In this document: in pieces, positions 36,190 to 45,552 of the stretch
How positions within the stretch are numbered: position 1 is the stretch's first letter
How the letters are laid out: every line of letters begins with the position of its first letter
Assembly (NCBI RefSeq): GCF_001418255.1
Contig: NZ_LIPV01000005.1
Location: 224,424-288,423, forward strand
DNA: 64,000 nucleotides
DNA from: Thiomonas bhubaneswarensis
Lineage (GTDB): Bacteria; Pseudomonadota; Gammaproteobacteria; Burkholderiales; Burkholderiaceae_C
Reading direction: 5' to 3'
Notes under the pieces: model-generated
Databases searched by the model: none
What the model saw: only the letters and a program-made list of their open reading frames with translations
Told to the model about the DNA's origin: nothing
Program-made: the position numbers and the translations under genes

Positions 36190-38292
36190 ATGCCCACCGT
36201 CCGACCCGATGCCAGCCCGCCCCAGACGCTCGTGGTCGAGCGCTGCAAGCTGCTGTTGCACACCATGCCCGTCTCGGCGCTGACCAATGGTGTGGTGGCG
36301 GCCATCGCCGTGGCGCTGCTCGGCCCGGTGTTGCCGGACGGCGGCATGCAGCTCTGGGGGGCGGTCATGCTCGGGCTGCAGGTCTTGCGCCTGCTGCTTT
36401 GGCTGATCTGGCGCCGCAGGCCAATCGCGTCGCTGAGCGAAGCGCAGCAAAACCGCAAGTTGTTGCAGTTGCGTGTGTACGCCTGGCTCACTGCCGCAAC
36501 CTGGGGCGCGCTGCCGATCACCCTGTTTCCGACCGAGACGCTGTCGCAGAGCTACCTGGCGTTCATCCTGGCGGGCATCAGCGGCGCCGCCGTGGCCGGG
36601 CTGTCTTTCGACGCCTGGACATCAGCCGTCTTCGTGCTCGCCGTGGTCGTGCCGTTGATTCTGCGGCTGTTCCTCGTCGGCACATCGTCCACCCTCGCCC
36701 TGGGGCTGTTGGTGTGCGTATACCTGATTTACCTCATGTCTGCGGTGCGCCGCAGCCAGAGCCAGTTCCTGCAGATGCTCGACTGGCGCTCGAGTGCCGA
36801 AGCCGCAGGTGCCAGCGCACAGTTGCAGGCGCGGCGCAATGCTGCCCTGGCCAGGGCCAACCAGCTCGGCACCTTGGCAGACGACCAGAACGCGTTTTTC
36901 GAGGCGCTGTGCGTGGCGGCGGTCGAGCAGACCGGGGTGGACTCGATCGCCATCCTGCGCCTGAACGCACAGGATGAATTTGTCGTCATCGCCCAGGTCG
37001 GCGCGCCCAGGCCGACGAGCATCGACGCCACCGCACGGCTGGCCTGGCAGTCAGGCGCAGCGCAGTTCGTCCAGGAAGGCCCGCGGCAGCATGGCCTGCT
37101 GCCGTTGCGCCGTCACGGCGAGCGCGTTGCACTGCTCCAAGCCTCGGGCAGCACGACGTCGCAGGGCGACACGGCACTGCAAGACTGGCTCAGCAGCCTT
37201 GCCGCGAGCATCGACCGCGGCTTGCAGGCCCTCTGGCAGCGCGAGCGCATCGACCGGCTGCAAAAGCTCTATCGGGCGCTGATCCGCGAAGGCGAAGTGG
37301 TGCTGCAGTCGCGCAGCGCCGAAGACATGTTGCAGCACACCTGCGACACCCTGACCAGCGACACCCCGTTCCACGCGGCATGGCTGGCCCGCCCCGACGA
37401 CAGCGGCGCGTTTCGCGTGCTGGCGCGCGCCGGGTCGGGTGCCGAACAGCTCGATCATTTCCGCGTGCATCTCGACGATGCGAACCGGGCGCCCCTCGTG
37501 CTGCGCGTCTGGGACAGTCGGGCGCTGCAGGTCTGCAACAATCTGCTGCACGACCGCGCCATGCAGCCCTGGCACGCCACGCTGGCGCGCTACCGCTGGC
37601 ATGCGGCGCTGGCGACCCCGGTGCTTCGCGACGGTGAGCTGTGGGGCGTGCTGGTCTTCACCTCGCCCCAGGCGCAGATTTTCGACGACCAGACCATCGC
37701 CCTGTGCGAGCAGGTTTCGGCCCTGCTGGGGCATGGGCTCGACGAGCTCGACCTGAAAGACCGGCTGGGCCATCTGCAGCGCATCGAAGCGCACCGCGCG
37801 CGCCACGACACGCTCACCGGCCTGCCCAATCGCTACGCCCTTGAGCAGCATCTGCCCGAAGTCATCGCCCGCGCGCGCAGGCAGGGCAGCGTCTTCGCTC
37901 TGGGCATGATCGACCTCGACGGCTTCAAGCGCATCAACGACACCTGGGGGCACAGCGCCGGCGACCGTGTGCTGCGCGAACTCACCCGCCGCCTGCAGGC
38001 CGTGCAGCGGCAGACCGATTTTCTGGTGCGTCTGGGTGGCGACGAGTTCATCGTGGTGATGGAAGACCTCAACCCGCTGGAGATCCAGACCGGCTTCGCC
38101 AACAGCATGCGGCGGCTGCGTCAGGCCGTGGCCGATCCGTTCGACATCGCGCCCAACGTGCAATTGCCGATGGAGATGAGCATCGGCATCTCGGCCTACC
38201 CGCTCGATGCGCAAGACGCCGACAGCCTCATGCGCCTGGCAGACAAGGCGATGTACGCGGCCAAGGCGCGAAACCAGGCGGCGACGGATTGA
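36190..38292 (+). CDS. Membrane-bound GAF-GGDEF diguanylate cyclase
   Basis: About 700 residues. An N-terminal region with six or seven membrane segments (roughly residues 25-185) is followed by a probable degenerate GAF-like part (about 235-350), a clearer GAF domain (about 380-530) and a C-terminal GGDEF domain. The GGDEF domain has LTGLPNRYALE, IDLDGFKRINDTWGHSAGD and an intact RLGGDEF, with an RxxD inhibitory site (RQTD) five residues before it, so it should make c-di-GMP and be product-inhibited. I start at ATG 36190; an in-frame GTG at 36145 is equally possible, and neither has a good ribosome site. It follows another, broken diguanylate cyclase. Confidence 0.88.
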   Translation: MPTVRPDASPPQTLVVERCKLLLHTMPVSALTNGVVAAIAVALLGPVLPDGGMQLWGAVMLGLQVLRLLLWLIWRRRPIASLSEAQQNRKLLQLRVYAWLTAATWGALPITLFPTETLSQSYLAFILAGISGAAVAGLSFDAWTSAVFVLAVVVPLILRLFLVGTSSTLALGLLVCVYLIYLMSAVRRSQSQFLQMLDWRSSAEAAGASAQLQARRNAALARANQLGTLADDQNAFFEALCVAAVEQTGVDSIAILRLNAQDEFVVIAQVGAPRPTSIDATARLAWQSGAAQFVQEGPRQHGLLPLRRHGERVALLQASGSTTSQGDTALQDWLSSLAASIDRGLQALWQRERIDRLQKLYRALIREGEVVLQSRSAEDMLQHTCDTLTSDTPFHAAWLARPDDSGAFRVLARAGSGAEQLDHFRVHLDDANRAPLVLRVWDSRALQVCNNLLHDRAMQPWHATLARYRWHAALATPVLRDGELWGVLVFTSPQAQIFDDQTIALCEQVSALLGHGLDELDLKDRLGHLQRIEAHRARHDTLTGLPNRYALEQHLPEVIARARRQGSVFALGMIDLDGFKRINDTWGHSAGDRVLRELTRRLQAVQRQTDFLVRLGGDEFIVVMEDLNPLEIQTGFANSMRRLRQAVADPFDIAPNVQLPMEMSIGISAYPLDAQDADSLMRLADKAMYAAKARNQAATD

Positions 38293-38301
38293 GCCAGCTT
38301 C

Positions 38302-39045
38302 TCACTTCACCAACGGCCGAATGGTGGTGAAGCCGCCGTCCACCGCGATGCACTGGCCGGTGATGCGGCTGGCTGCGTCCGACAGCAGCCAGGCCATGAC
38401 CTGCGCGATCTGATCGGCCGTCTGCACCCCGCCCAGCGGATACTGCTTGCCCGCGCCCTCGCGCATCGCCGGCATCTTGAGCATGCCCGCCGTCAGCGGC
38501 GTGTCGGTCATGCCCGGCGCGACGGCGTTGACCCGCAGGCCAAGCGGCGCATAGGTCGCCGCCGCGCTGCGCACCAGGCCCTCGATGCCGGCCTTGGCCG
38601 CGGCAATGCTCTCGTGGTTGGCCACGCCGATCTGCGCCACCACCGAACTCACCATGACCGCCGCGCCCGGCTGTTGCGCCGCGCGCCGCGACTCGACCCA
38701 CGCCGCGAGCATGCACAAGGCGCTGTCGAGATTCACCCGCAGCACCTCGCGCCACTGCTGCGGGGTGGTGCGATGCAGGGGAGCGATCAGGGTGTTGCCT
38801 ACGCAATGGGCCAGGTGCGAAGGCGCGTCGCCCAGGCTTTCGGCACACTCGCTGACGGCCCGCGCAGCGCCTTCGGGCGTGGTCACGTCGGCGCTGATGC
38901 GCAGCGCGCAGGGGACGTCCTGCATGGATGCGGCATCGCGCCCGACCGCCGCCACGCGCCAGCCTTCGTTGTGGAGCTGGGCGCTCAGCGCGCGGCCGAT
39001 GCCGCCGCGCGCGCCGGTGATGAGAACGATGGGCTGTGTACTCAT
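38302..39045 (-). CDS. SDR-family protein lacking the catalytic tyrosine
   Basis: A 247-residue Rossmann-fold protein of the short-chain dehydrogenase/reductase family. The cofactor motif TGARGGIG is intact (residues 10-17), as are the Ser region VMVSSVV and RVNAVAPGMTDTPLT. The YxxxK active site is altered to IAAAK (in ESIAAAKAGIEG): the lysine remains but the tyrosine is gone, so ordinary dehydrogenase chemistry is doubtful. It is the last gene of the photolyase operon, with ATG 39045 overlapping the previous stop as ATGA, and AAGGAGATG upstream. Its role there is unknown; a binding or redox-sensing function is possible. Confidence 0.88.
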   Translation of the reverse strand: MSTQPIVLITGARGGIGRALSAQLHNEGWRVAAVGRDAASMQDVPCALRISADVTTPEGAARAVSECAESLGDAPSHLAHCVGNTLIAPLHRTTPQQWREVLRVNLDSALCMLAAWVESRRAAQQPGAAVMVSSVVAQIGVANHESIAAAKAGIEGLVRSAAATYAPLGLRVNAVAPGMTDTPLTAGMLKMPAMREGAGKQYPLGGVQTADQIAQVMAWLLSDAASRITGQCIAVDGGFTTIRPLVK

Positions 39046-40226
39046 GAAACATCTCCTTCGGTTTGGGGGCTCGGGTGCAGCACGCGAACCCGAGACCAGT
39101 AGGCGGAAAACGATCGGCAAAACCCGGCCGGCTCGTCGAAGGCGGGGGGTGGCGCAGCCAACCCGACTTCGTTCCAGGCAACGGGAAGATGGCCATTGCG
39201 CCAGCCTCGCACCGAACGAGCAGTGCGCATTGCATGCACTAGCGCCTGGGTCGATCCGATCCAGCGCAACGGGGTGAGCGCCTGCATCCGGCTCACGACA
39301 AAACGCCAGCGCGCCTGCGCCCACGGCCACGAGGCGTGGGCATCGACATCGCACACCGCGACCGGCAACGCACCAGCGGGCACCTCGCCGAGAGACCAGG
39401 GGTGGACGAGCCAGACGTCGCGGCCCGCGACCGCGGCGGCATCGGGCACCGAAAACACTTGGGCTGGAGGATGCGATGACCGCACCGGCTCGACCACCCC
39501 TGCATGCTCGCCCGGCTCCGGCCCCCATGCCTGCGGCTGCCGCGCGCGCTGATCGAGCAGCTCGTAGGGCACATCGACGCTCGTGCCCTTGCAACCCCAG
39601 GCCGCAGGCGCGAACTGCGCGACATTGTCGGCGTTGAACAGATAGGGCTTGTGGCTGGCCGTGCCCGCCACCCATTGCCACGACAGATGGTTGCTCGCCA
39701 GATCGCCATCGAGCAGGTGACCCAGCATCCAGTCCGCGCCGGCCCGCCAGTGAACCTTGCGCAGATGCACCGTGTACGACGCCAGCCAGAGCCGGGCGTG
39801 GTTGTGCAGATAGCCGTCGCGGTACAACGCGCGCACGGCCAGGTCGATGGCCGCCACCCCGGTGCGCGCCTCGCGCAGATCGGCAGGCAGCTCGCGCGAG
39901 TAGGCCTCGTCCGGCAACGGGCCGGGATGGCGCGATTGCAGGATGCGCTCGCCCTCATGCCGCCAGACATGCTGGAAGTAGGCACGCCAGCCAAGTTCCT
40001 GCAACAGTTTGTGCTGCGGGGGCAGTTGATGACGGTCGCGCAGGTGGCGCACCACCGCCGCCAGATCGAGAAAGCCGTGTGTGAGATAGGGCGACAGGCG
40101 CGTGACCCGGCCTTCGAGGTGATTGCGGGTGCGCGCATAGTCTGCGGGCGACACCGCATGCAGCCGGGCCTGGGCCGCCTCCAGGGTGGGCTCGAACGCT
40201 GCGGCAGGGGCGACGGCCAAGTTCAC
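39042..40226 (-). CDS. Photolyase-like FAD-binding-domain protein with rearranged domains
   Basis: A 394-residue protein. Residues about 35-240 match the FAD-binding domain of photolyases/cryptochromes (LGWRAYFQHVWRHEGERIL, DGYLHNHARLWLASY, GDLASNHLSWQWVAG), but the usual N-terminal antenna domain is missing. Residues about 270-390 (RDVWLVHPWSLGE, then AQARWRFVVSRMQAL) resemble an antenna-type alpha/beta domain placed at the C-terminus instead. Whether it repairs DNA is unknown. It overlaps the iron-sulfur photolyase gene upstream (ATGA) and the SDR gene downstream (ATGA), so it is translated as part of one operon. Confidence 0.85.
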   Translation of the reverse strand: MNLAVAPAAAFEPTLEAAQARLHAVSPADYARTRNHLEGRVTRLSPYLTHGFLDLAAVVRHLRDRHQLPPQHKLLQELGWRAYFQHVWRHEGERILQSRHPGPLPDEAYSRELPADLREARTGVAAIDLAVRALYRDGYLHNHARLWLASYTVHLRKVHWRAGADWMLGHLLDGDLASNHLSWQWVAGTASHKPYLFNADNVAQFAPAAWGCKGTSVDVPYELLDQRARQPQAWGPEPGEHAGVVEPVRSSHPPAQVFSVPDAAAVAGRDVWLVHPWSLGEVPAGALPVAVCDVDAHASWPWAQARWRFVVSRMQALTPLRWIGSTQALVHAMRTARSVRGWRNGHLPVAWNEVGLAAPPPAFDEPAGFCRSFSAYWSRVRVLHPSPQTEGDVS

Positions 40227-41791
40227 TGCATATCCCGTATGGCCTGAGCCTGCGCCACGATGCGCGCCCGTTCCTCGGTGGACACGCGCGCAAGATTGCG
40301 CACCTGCATGACGGTGCGGGGGTTGGCCGCCAGCGCCGATTCGTGGCGCAGCAGAAAGTCCCAGTACAGCGTGGTGTAGGGGCAGGCGCGCTCACCCACG
40401 CGCTGCGCCGGATCGAATCGGCACGCCGCGCACAGACTGCCGCCGCTCATACGCTGGATGTACTTGCCGCTGGCGATGTACGGCTTGCTCGCCATCAGGC
40501 CGCCGTCGGCTGCCTGACTCATGCCCAGGGTGTTGGGCAGCTCGACCCATTCGACGGCATCGACATACACCGCCAGAAACCACTGATGCACCTGCTGCGG
40601 CTGCACCCCGAGCAACAGGGCATAGAGACCGATGACCATCAGCCGCTGAATATGGTGAGCGTAGCCGTAGCGCAGGGTCTGGCCGAGCGCGTCGCGCAGA
40701 CAGACCATGTCGGTCTGGCCGGTCCAGAACCAGGCGGACAGGTTCGCCGTGGCCTGCAGTGCATTGCGCTCGGCGTAGCCCGGCATCTGCGTCCAGTAAA
40801 TGCCGCGCACATACTCGCGCCAGCCGAGGATCTGCCGGATGAAGCCCTCCGCGCTGGCCAGCGGCACCCTGCCTTCGCGCCACGCGGCCTGCGCCGCCTG
40901 CACCACCTCGCGGGGGTTGAGCAGCTTGAGATTGAGTGCGCTGGAAAGATGCGCATGCCAAAGCCAGGGCTGGCCGGGCCAGAGCGCGTCCTGCCAGCGG
41001 CCGAAGTCGGGCAGGCGCTGCTGAATGAAGCGATCGAGCGCCTGCAAGGCCTGGCTTCGGGTGACCGGCCAGGAAAAATCGTCCAGCTCGCCGGGGTGTC
41101 GGGCAAAGCGCTCGGCCACCAGGGCGATGACCTCGCGGGTCGTGGCATCGGGCGCGAAGCGCAGCGTTTCGGGCACATCGCTAGGCCCGGTCTTGGGAAA
41201 GGCCTCGCGGTTTTCGGCATCGAAGTTCCACTGTCCGCCTGCGGGCTGGTCGCCTTCCATCAGCACATCGTGGCGCTGGCGCATGACGCGGTAGAAATAC
41301 TCCATGCGCAACTGCTTGCGTCCTCGGGCATGGGCGGTGAAATCGCGCACCGTGGCATAGAAATGCCGGTCTTCGCGCAAATCCAGCGGCACGCCGTGAG
41401 CCGCCACCGTGGATCGGATGGCCTGCAGCACCCGCCAGTCGCCGGGCGCGGTCATCACCACGCGCTGGGGCTTGAGCCGTTGCAAGGCCAGGTCCAGTTC
41501 AGCCGCCAGCGTGCCCGCGTTGTCGGGGTGGTCGAGCGCGGTGTAGTGAACCACCAGCCCACGGTCGCGCAAGGTCTGGGCAAAGTGCCGCATCGCCGCC
41601 AGAAACAGCGCAATGCGTGGCTTGGACGACCAGACGTGGGTAGATTCCTCGGCGACCTCGGCCATCCACACGGCATCGACGCCGACATCGACATCGTCGA
41701 AGACCCCGGCCTGCGCATCGAGCTGGTCTCCGAGCACCACGATCAGGTTTCTGATGGGCGGGCCGTCAGACTTCGGGCTTCGATCCGTCAT
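40223..41791 (-). CDS. Iron-sulfur bacterial cryptochrome/(6-4) photolyase (PhrB/CryB type)
   Basis: A 522-residue flavoprotein of the FeS-BCP class. An N-terminal antenna-type domain (LIVVLGDQLD at the start) is followed by the FAD-binding domain (LGWREYVRGIYW, WVELPNTLGMSQ). Four cysteines sit at 364, 454, 457 and 470, giving the spacing C-x89-C-x2-C-x12-C, which matches the [4Fe-4S] ligands of Agrobacterium PhrB as I recall them. Members of the class repair (6-4) photoproducts or act as blue-light sensors and use a ribolumazine antenna. It overlaps the DUF2256 gene by 26 bp and the next gene as ATGA. Confidence 0.93.
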   Translation of the reverse strand: MTDRSPKSDGPPIRNLIVVLGDQLDAQAGVFDDVDVGVDAVWMAEVAEESTHVWSSKPRIALFLAAMRHFAQTLRDRGLVVHYTALDHPDNAGTLAAELDLALQRLKPQRVVMTAPGDWRVLQAIRSTVAAHGVPLDLREDRHFYATVRDFTAHARGRKQLRMEYFYRVMRQRHDVLMEGDQPAGGQWNFDAENREAFPKTGPSDVPETLRFAPDATTREVIALVAERFARHPGELDDFSWPVTRSQALQALDRFIQQRLPDFGRWQDALWPGQPWLWHAHLSSALNLKLLNPREVVQAAQAAWREGRVPLASAEGFIRQILGWREYVRGIYWTQMPGYAERNALQATANLSAWFWTGQTDMVCLRDALGQTLRYGYAHHIQRLMVIGLYALLLGVQPQQVHQWFLAVYVDAVEWVELPNTLGMSQAADGGLMASKPYIASGKYIQRMSGGSLCAACRFDPAQRVGERACPYTTLYWDFLLRHESALAANPRTVMQVRNLARVSTEERARIVAQAQAIRDMQ

Positions 41792-41960
41792 GGTCTCTCT
41801 TGCCCCTTTTGTGTTTGCGGCAAGCCTCGGAGCAATAAAGCACCGACTCCCAGTTCTTCGCCCAGGCGCGCCGCCAGCTCATCGGGCGGCCGCATGCCGC
41901 GCAAGGCTTGCTCGGCAGCTGGCTCTTGTTGCCCTTGTGACCGGATCGCGTCGCGCTCAT
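41766..41960 (-). CDS. Small DUF2256-type zinc protein
   Basis: A 64-residue basic protein with a four-cysteine, zinc-finger-like core: [14 protein letters not shown] and, later, YCSEACR. This is the DUF2256 pattern, often found beside photolyase genes. It is wedged between two photolyase-family genes, starting as an ATGA overlap on the first and overlapping the second by 26 bp. Function unknown; a DNA- or protein-binding accessory role is an inference from its basic composition and location. Confidence 0.88.
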   Translation of the reverse strand: MSATRSGHKGNKSQLPSKPCAACGRPMSWRRAWAKNWESVLYCSEACRKHKRGKRDHDGSKPEV

Positions 41961-43456
41961 TCGAACAGCTCCTGCTGCTGCGGTGCCTCGCCGTGATCGC
42001 TCTGCGCGCGCCGCGAGGTGGAGGTTTTCCTCGGTCTGCCGCTGGGCGGCAGGCCGCTTTTGCGCGAGCCGTGGCGCTGCTGCACGGCGTCAGCCTCGGC
42101 GCGTGCCTGCGTGCTTTGGCGAATGGCATACACCCGGTCTTTCGCCCGCCTGACGGCGCTGCGCTCATCGACGATGGGCGAGGGATAGGCCGGCGTGCCC
42201 CACTCGGGCACCCAGCGGCGGACGAACTCGCCTTGCGGGTCGTGGTCGGCCTGCTGCTTGCTCGGCGAGTACACGCGCAGGGTGTTGATGCCGGTGGTGC
42301 CCGATTGCATCTGCATCTGGCTCCAGTGGATGCCTGGCTCGAAATCGAGAAACTGCCGCGCCAGATGCAGCCCGGTCTCGCGCCAGTGCAGCCAGAGGTG
42401 ATAGGCGGCAAAGCTCACCAGCATCGCGCGCATGCGGAAGTTGATCCATCCGGTGGCGTTGAGGCAGCGCATGCAGGCGTCCACCATGGGAAAGCCCGTA
42501 CGTCCCTCGCGCCAGGCCTCGAAACGCTCGCGGTCGAACTCGGTCTCGCGCAGGCCGTCGTAGGCACGCGCAAAGTTGTGGAACTCGATCTCGGGCTGGT
42601 CTTCGAGCTTCTGCATGAAATGGCAATGCCAGCGCAGACGCCCGGCAAAACCGCGCAGGTGATAGGCCATGCTGCGCTCGGCCGCATCGGGGCTGGCCAG
42701 GCAGGCGCGAATGCGGCCTTCGGTGGCCTGGTGCACCTGCCGCATCGACAGCGTGCCGAAGGCCAGATGCGCACTCAGCCGCGAGCAGCCTTGCTCCGCG
42801 CTCAGCGGGCTGGACAGATCGCGGCGATAGTGGGCGCCGCGGTGGGTCAAAAAACTGTGCAGGGCGTCGAGGGCCGCAGCGCTGGAGGCTGGCGGCGTGG
42901 GCCGCGCCCGCGGCAGCTCGAGCTCGGCGTGAGTGGGAAAGACACCGGCATTGAGCGCGGTCGGCGCGGGCCGCAGGCCTAGCGGGCACGGCAGAACCGG
43001 CGCGTCCATGCGGGCCTGCCACGCCGCGGCCCAGCCCTCACGACGCCGCAGGCGACGCACCACGCCGTTTTGCGGCCACTCCTGCCATGACACGCCGCTG
43101 GCGCGGCACCACGCGGCCACGCGCTTGTCGCGCGCATACGACCAGCCGGGGCCGGTTTCCTCGTGACTGAACAGGTGGGTGAACGGCGCAGCGCGATGAA
43201 TCTCGGCCAGCACCTGCGGCATGTCCCCGACACGAACCAGCAGCGTGAGGCCGAGCGCGGCGAGGTCTTGGCGCAGCGCGGCAACCGCATCCGCGGCGAA
43301 CTGCACATGCTGCGGATCGCATTCCGTACTGCGCAGCCACTCGGGCTCGACCACATAGAGCGCCATCGCCGCATCGCAACGCGCGGCCGCATCCAGAGCG
43401 GCATGGTCATGCACGCGCAAGTCACGTTTGAACCAGACGAGGGCCAGGCTGGACAT
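41957..43456 (-). CDS. Cryptochrome/deoxyribodipyrimidine photolyase family protein
   Basis: A 499-residue flavoprotein. It begins with the photolyase antenna-domain signature [16 protein letters not shown] and ends with an FAD-binding domain containing [35 protein letters not shown] (20 residues) and [12 protein letters not shown]. The residues 440-499 form a basic, Gln-rich tail. The type is close to class-I-like photolyases of proteobacteria; activity may be CPD repair or light sensing. The ATG at 43456 is the family's usual start; the open frame extends to 44242 inside pabBC and is not coding there. It is the first gene of the photolyase operon, 53 bp after pabBC. Confidence 0.92.
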   Translation of the reverse strand: MSSLALVWFKRDLRVHDHAALDAAARCDAAMALYVVEPEWLRSTECDPQHVQFAADAVAALRQDLAALGLTLLVRVGDMPQVLAEIHRAAPFTHLFSHEETGPGWSYARDKRVAAWCRASGVSWQEWPQNGVVRRLRRREGWAAAWQARMDAPVLPCPLGLRPAPTALNAGVFPTHAELELPRARPTPPASSAAALDALHSFLTHRGAHYRRDLSSPLSAEQGCSRLSAHLAFGTLSMRQVHQATEGRIRACLASPDAAERSMAYHLRGFAGRLRWHCHFMQKLEDQPEIEFHNFARAYDGLRETEFDRERFEAWREGRTGFPMVDACMRCLNATGWINFRMRAMLVSFAAYHLWLHWRETGLHLARQFLDFEPGIHWSQMQMQSGTTGINTLRVYSPSKQQADHDPQGEFVRRWVPEWGTPAYPSPIVDERSAVRRAKDRVYAIRQSTQARAEADAVQQRHGSRKSGLPPSGRPRKTSTSRRAQSDHGEAPQQQELFE

Positions 43457-43509
43457 GGGAAAATGATGCCATGCCGCCTTGATCCTTTGCAGCCAGGGGG
43501 CATAGACCC

Positions 43510-45423
43510 TCAGAGCACGGCTGCCATCACCCCGCGCAGGCTGTTGACCACCGCCAGGCGTTCGGCGTGGTGCAGGGCCGAGGCGGGCAGCACCGCCTCG
43601 CGCAGGCCGCCGTGGTCGATCAGCCACTGCCGCCCGACGCCGGGCAGCAGACCGCTGGACAGCGCTGGAGTCGTCCAAACCCCATCCAGGCGCAGCAGCA
43701 GCGAACTGCGCGCGCCTTCGCACAGTTCGCCGCGCTCGTTGCAGAACACCTGATCGAACGCGCCCTGCGCCTGCGCGGCCTGCCAGGCGGCGTCGTAGCG
43801 GGCGCGATGCGTGGTCTTGTGCCGCAGGAACGGATCGGTGGAATCGAGCACACCCGCCGCCAGCAGCAGCCGCACCGGCTGCGGTGGCGGGCTCGGCATG
43901 GGCTGCACGTCGAGGTCGAAAGCACCCGACTTGCGCAGCACCAGCCGGGTGCGCCACCCTGCCGGGGCGAGCGCGGCGCAGGCCGGCTCCCAGCGGTCGT
44001 TCGCGGCGGGCTGCGGCTGCGGCACGGCGTCGGCCAGGTCGGCATGCGCCTGCACCAGGGCCCGCCGCAGCGCCGACAGGTCGCAGGCAAAACCGAAGAA
44101 CGCCGCCGAAGCGGCCAGCCGGGCGAGGTGCCGCTCGATGCGCTTGCTCTGCGCGGGCCAGATCGCGGCGAAGGTCTCGATCAGGCCGAAGCCGGGATCG
44201 AACGCGGTGACGAAGCGCAGCTTGTCCCAGCATTCCTGCCATTCGGCCGCGGGGTCGGAGTCGATGACCACGCCGCTACCCACGCCCAACCGGAAGGCGC
44301 GCGTGCCTGCAGTCTCGCCCGCAGTCTGCACCTCGGCATCGACCTCCAGGGTGCGGATGGGCACGCTGAACACCGCCAGCGGACCTTGTTGCGCGGTGCG
44401 CGGGTCGATGAATCCCAGCGCCCCGGTATAGAGCCCGCGCGGCGCGGCTTCGAGCGTGCGGATGATCTCCATGCTCTTGCGCTTGGGCGCGCCGGTGACC
44501 GAGCCGCAGGGAAACAGCGCGGCGAAAATCTCCGCCCAACGACGGGGACCTTCCCGCTCGTCGAGCACGGCCTGCAGGCTCGACGTCATCTGCCACACGG
44601 TGGGATAAGGCTCGACGGTGAAGCGCTCGGGCACCTGCACACTACCGGGCACGGCCAAGCGCCCGAGGTCGTTGCGCAGCAGGTCGAGGATCATCAGATT
44701 CTCGGCGCGGTTCTTCGGATCGGCGGCCAGCACCAGCGCGGCCTGGGCATCGGCTTGCGCATCGGCCAGGCGCGGCGCCGTGCCCTTCATCGGCCGCGCC
44801 CGCAGGGCCGCGCCGTCGCGCGCGAAAAACAGCTCGGGCGAAAAGCTCAGCACCCAACGCGCGCCCAGCTTGGCCAGACAGGAATAACGCGTGGGCTGCG
44901 CCTGCCGCAGCGCGGCATAGAGTGCCAGCGGATGACCGAACACCTGTCCGTGCAGAGGCCAGGTGAAGTTGATCTGATAACTGTCGCCCGCACGCAGATG
45001 CTCTGCGATGCGCAGCAGCTCCGCTGTGTACCGCTTGGGCGTGATGCCGGGCCGTAAGCCAGCCACGCCGCAGGGCTGTTCAGCCTGAGCTGCCGGCAAG
45101 GTAGCGATCTGCGTCTGCAGCCATTGCTGCGTCTGCTGCGCGCTCAGCAGCGAAGCCCGCGCGAAGGTCAGCACCTCCACCAGCGGCGTAGCCTCTGGCG
45201 CGCTCGCATGCACGGGCAGCCCGGCCAGCGCCTGCGCCGCTTCAAAGGCCACGAACACCGCCGCGTGCAGGCCTTCCGCCGCGGCGGCATCGATCTGGGC
45301 AAACACCGGCAACACGTCCTGCTGCGACAGCGCGCGCCACTGCGCCTGCGGCGCCCACAGCAGCCGGCTCGACGGCTGCGCCGTGCTGGCCTGGGCATCA
45401 TCGAACAACACGAAATCCTGCAT
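43510..45423 (-). CDS. pabB: Fused aminodeoxychorismate synthase I / aminodeoxychorismate lyase
   Basis: A 637-residue bifunctional protein for 4-aminobenzoate, the folate precursor. Residues about 1-380 are a chorismate-binding domain (PabB) with [15 protein letters not shown], the MKGTAPR lysine and [17 protein letters not shown]. Residues about 400-637 are a class-IV PLP aminotransferase-like domain (PabC lyase) with [11 protein letters not shown] and [16 protein letters not shown]. The partner glutaminase PabA is not nearby. It begins near 45423 and is divergent from the copper-type receptor gene; the photolyase operon starts 53 bp downstream on the same strand, so they may share a transcript. 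Confidence 0.93.
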   Translation of the reverse strand: MQDFVLFDDAQASTAQPSSRLLWAPQAQWRALSQQDVLPVFAQIDAAAAEGLHAAVFVAFEAAQALAGLPVHASAPEATPLVEVLTFARASLLSAQQTQQWLQTQIATLPAAQAEQPCGVAGLRPGITPKRYTAELLRIAEHLRAGDSYQINFTWPLHGQVFGHPLALYAALRQAQPTRYSCLAKLGARWVLSFSPELFFARDGAALRARPMKGTAPRLADAQADAQAALVLAADPKNRAENLMILDLLRNDLGRLAVPGSVQVPERFTVEPYPTVWQMTSSLQAVLDEREGPRRWAEIFAALFPCGSVTGAPKRKSMEIIRTLEAAPRGLYTGALGFIDPRTAQQGPLAVFSVPIRTLEVDAEVQTAGETAGTRAFRLGVGSGVVIDSDPAAEWQECWDKLRFVTAFDPGFGLIETFAAIWPAQSKRIERHLARLAASAAFFGFACDLSALRRALVQAHADLADAVPQPQPAANDRWEPACAALAPAGWRTRLVLRKSGAFDLDVQPMPSPPPQPVRLLLAAGVLDSTDPFLRHKTTHRARYDAAWQAAQAQGAFDQVFCNERGELCEGARSSLLLRLDGVWTTPALSSGLLPGVGRQWLIDHGGLREAVLPASALHHAERLAVVNSLRGVMAAVL

Positions 45424-45552
45424 CAGAACACCTTGTTCGCCCGGGAAAACCCCTGTGCATCCATCCCCACAACTGCGACTTTTTGTCGCGCAGGTGTGTG
45501 CCGTGCCTGCCCTAGATTCCCACGTTTCGTCGTTCTGTCACATTCTGTCACC

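Noticed and set aside
40343..42982. 879-codon open frame on the plus strand over the photolyase operon
   Set aside because: The minus-strand products are clear family members with consistent overlaps; the plus reading has no known motif.
45424..45552. Possible cobalamin riboswitch before the TonB receptor
   Set aside because: The gap is only 129 bp and lacks the B12-box type sequence; the receptor carries copper-type motifs instead.
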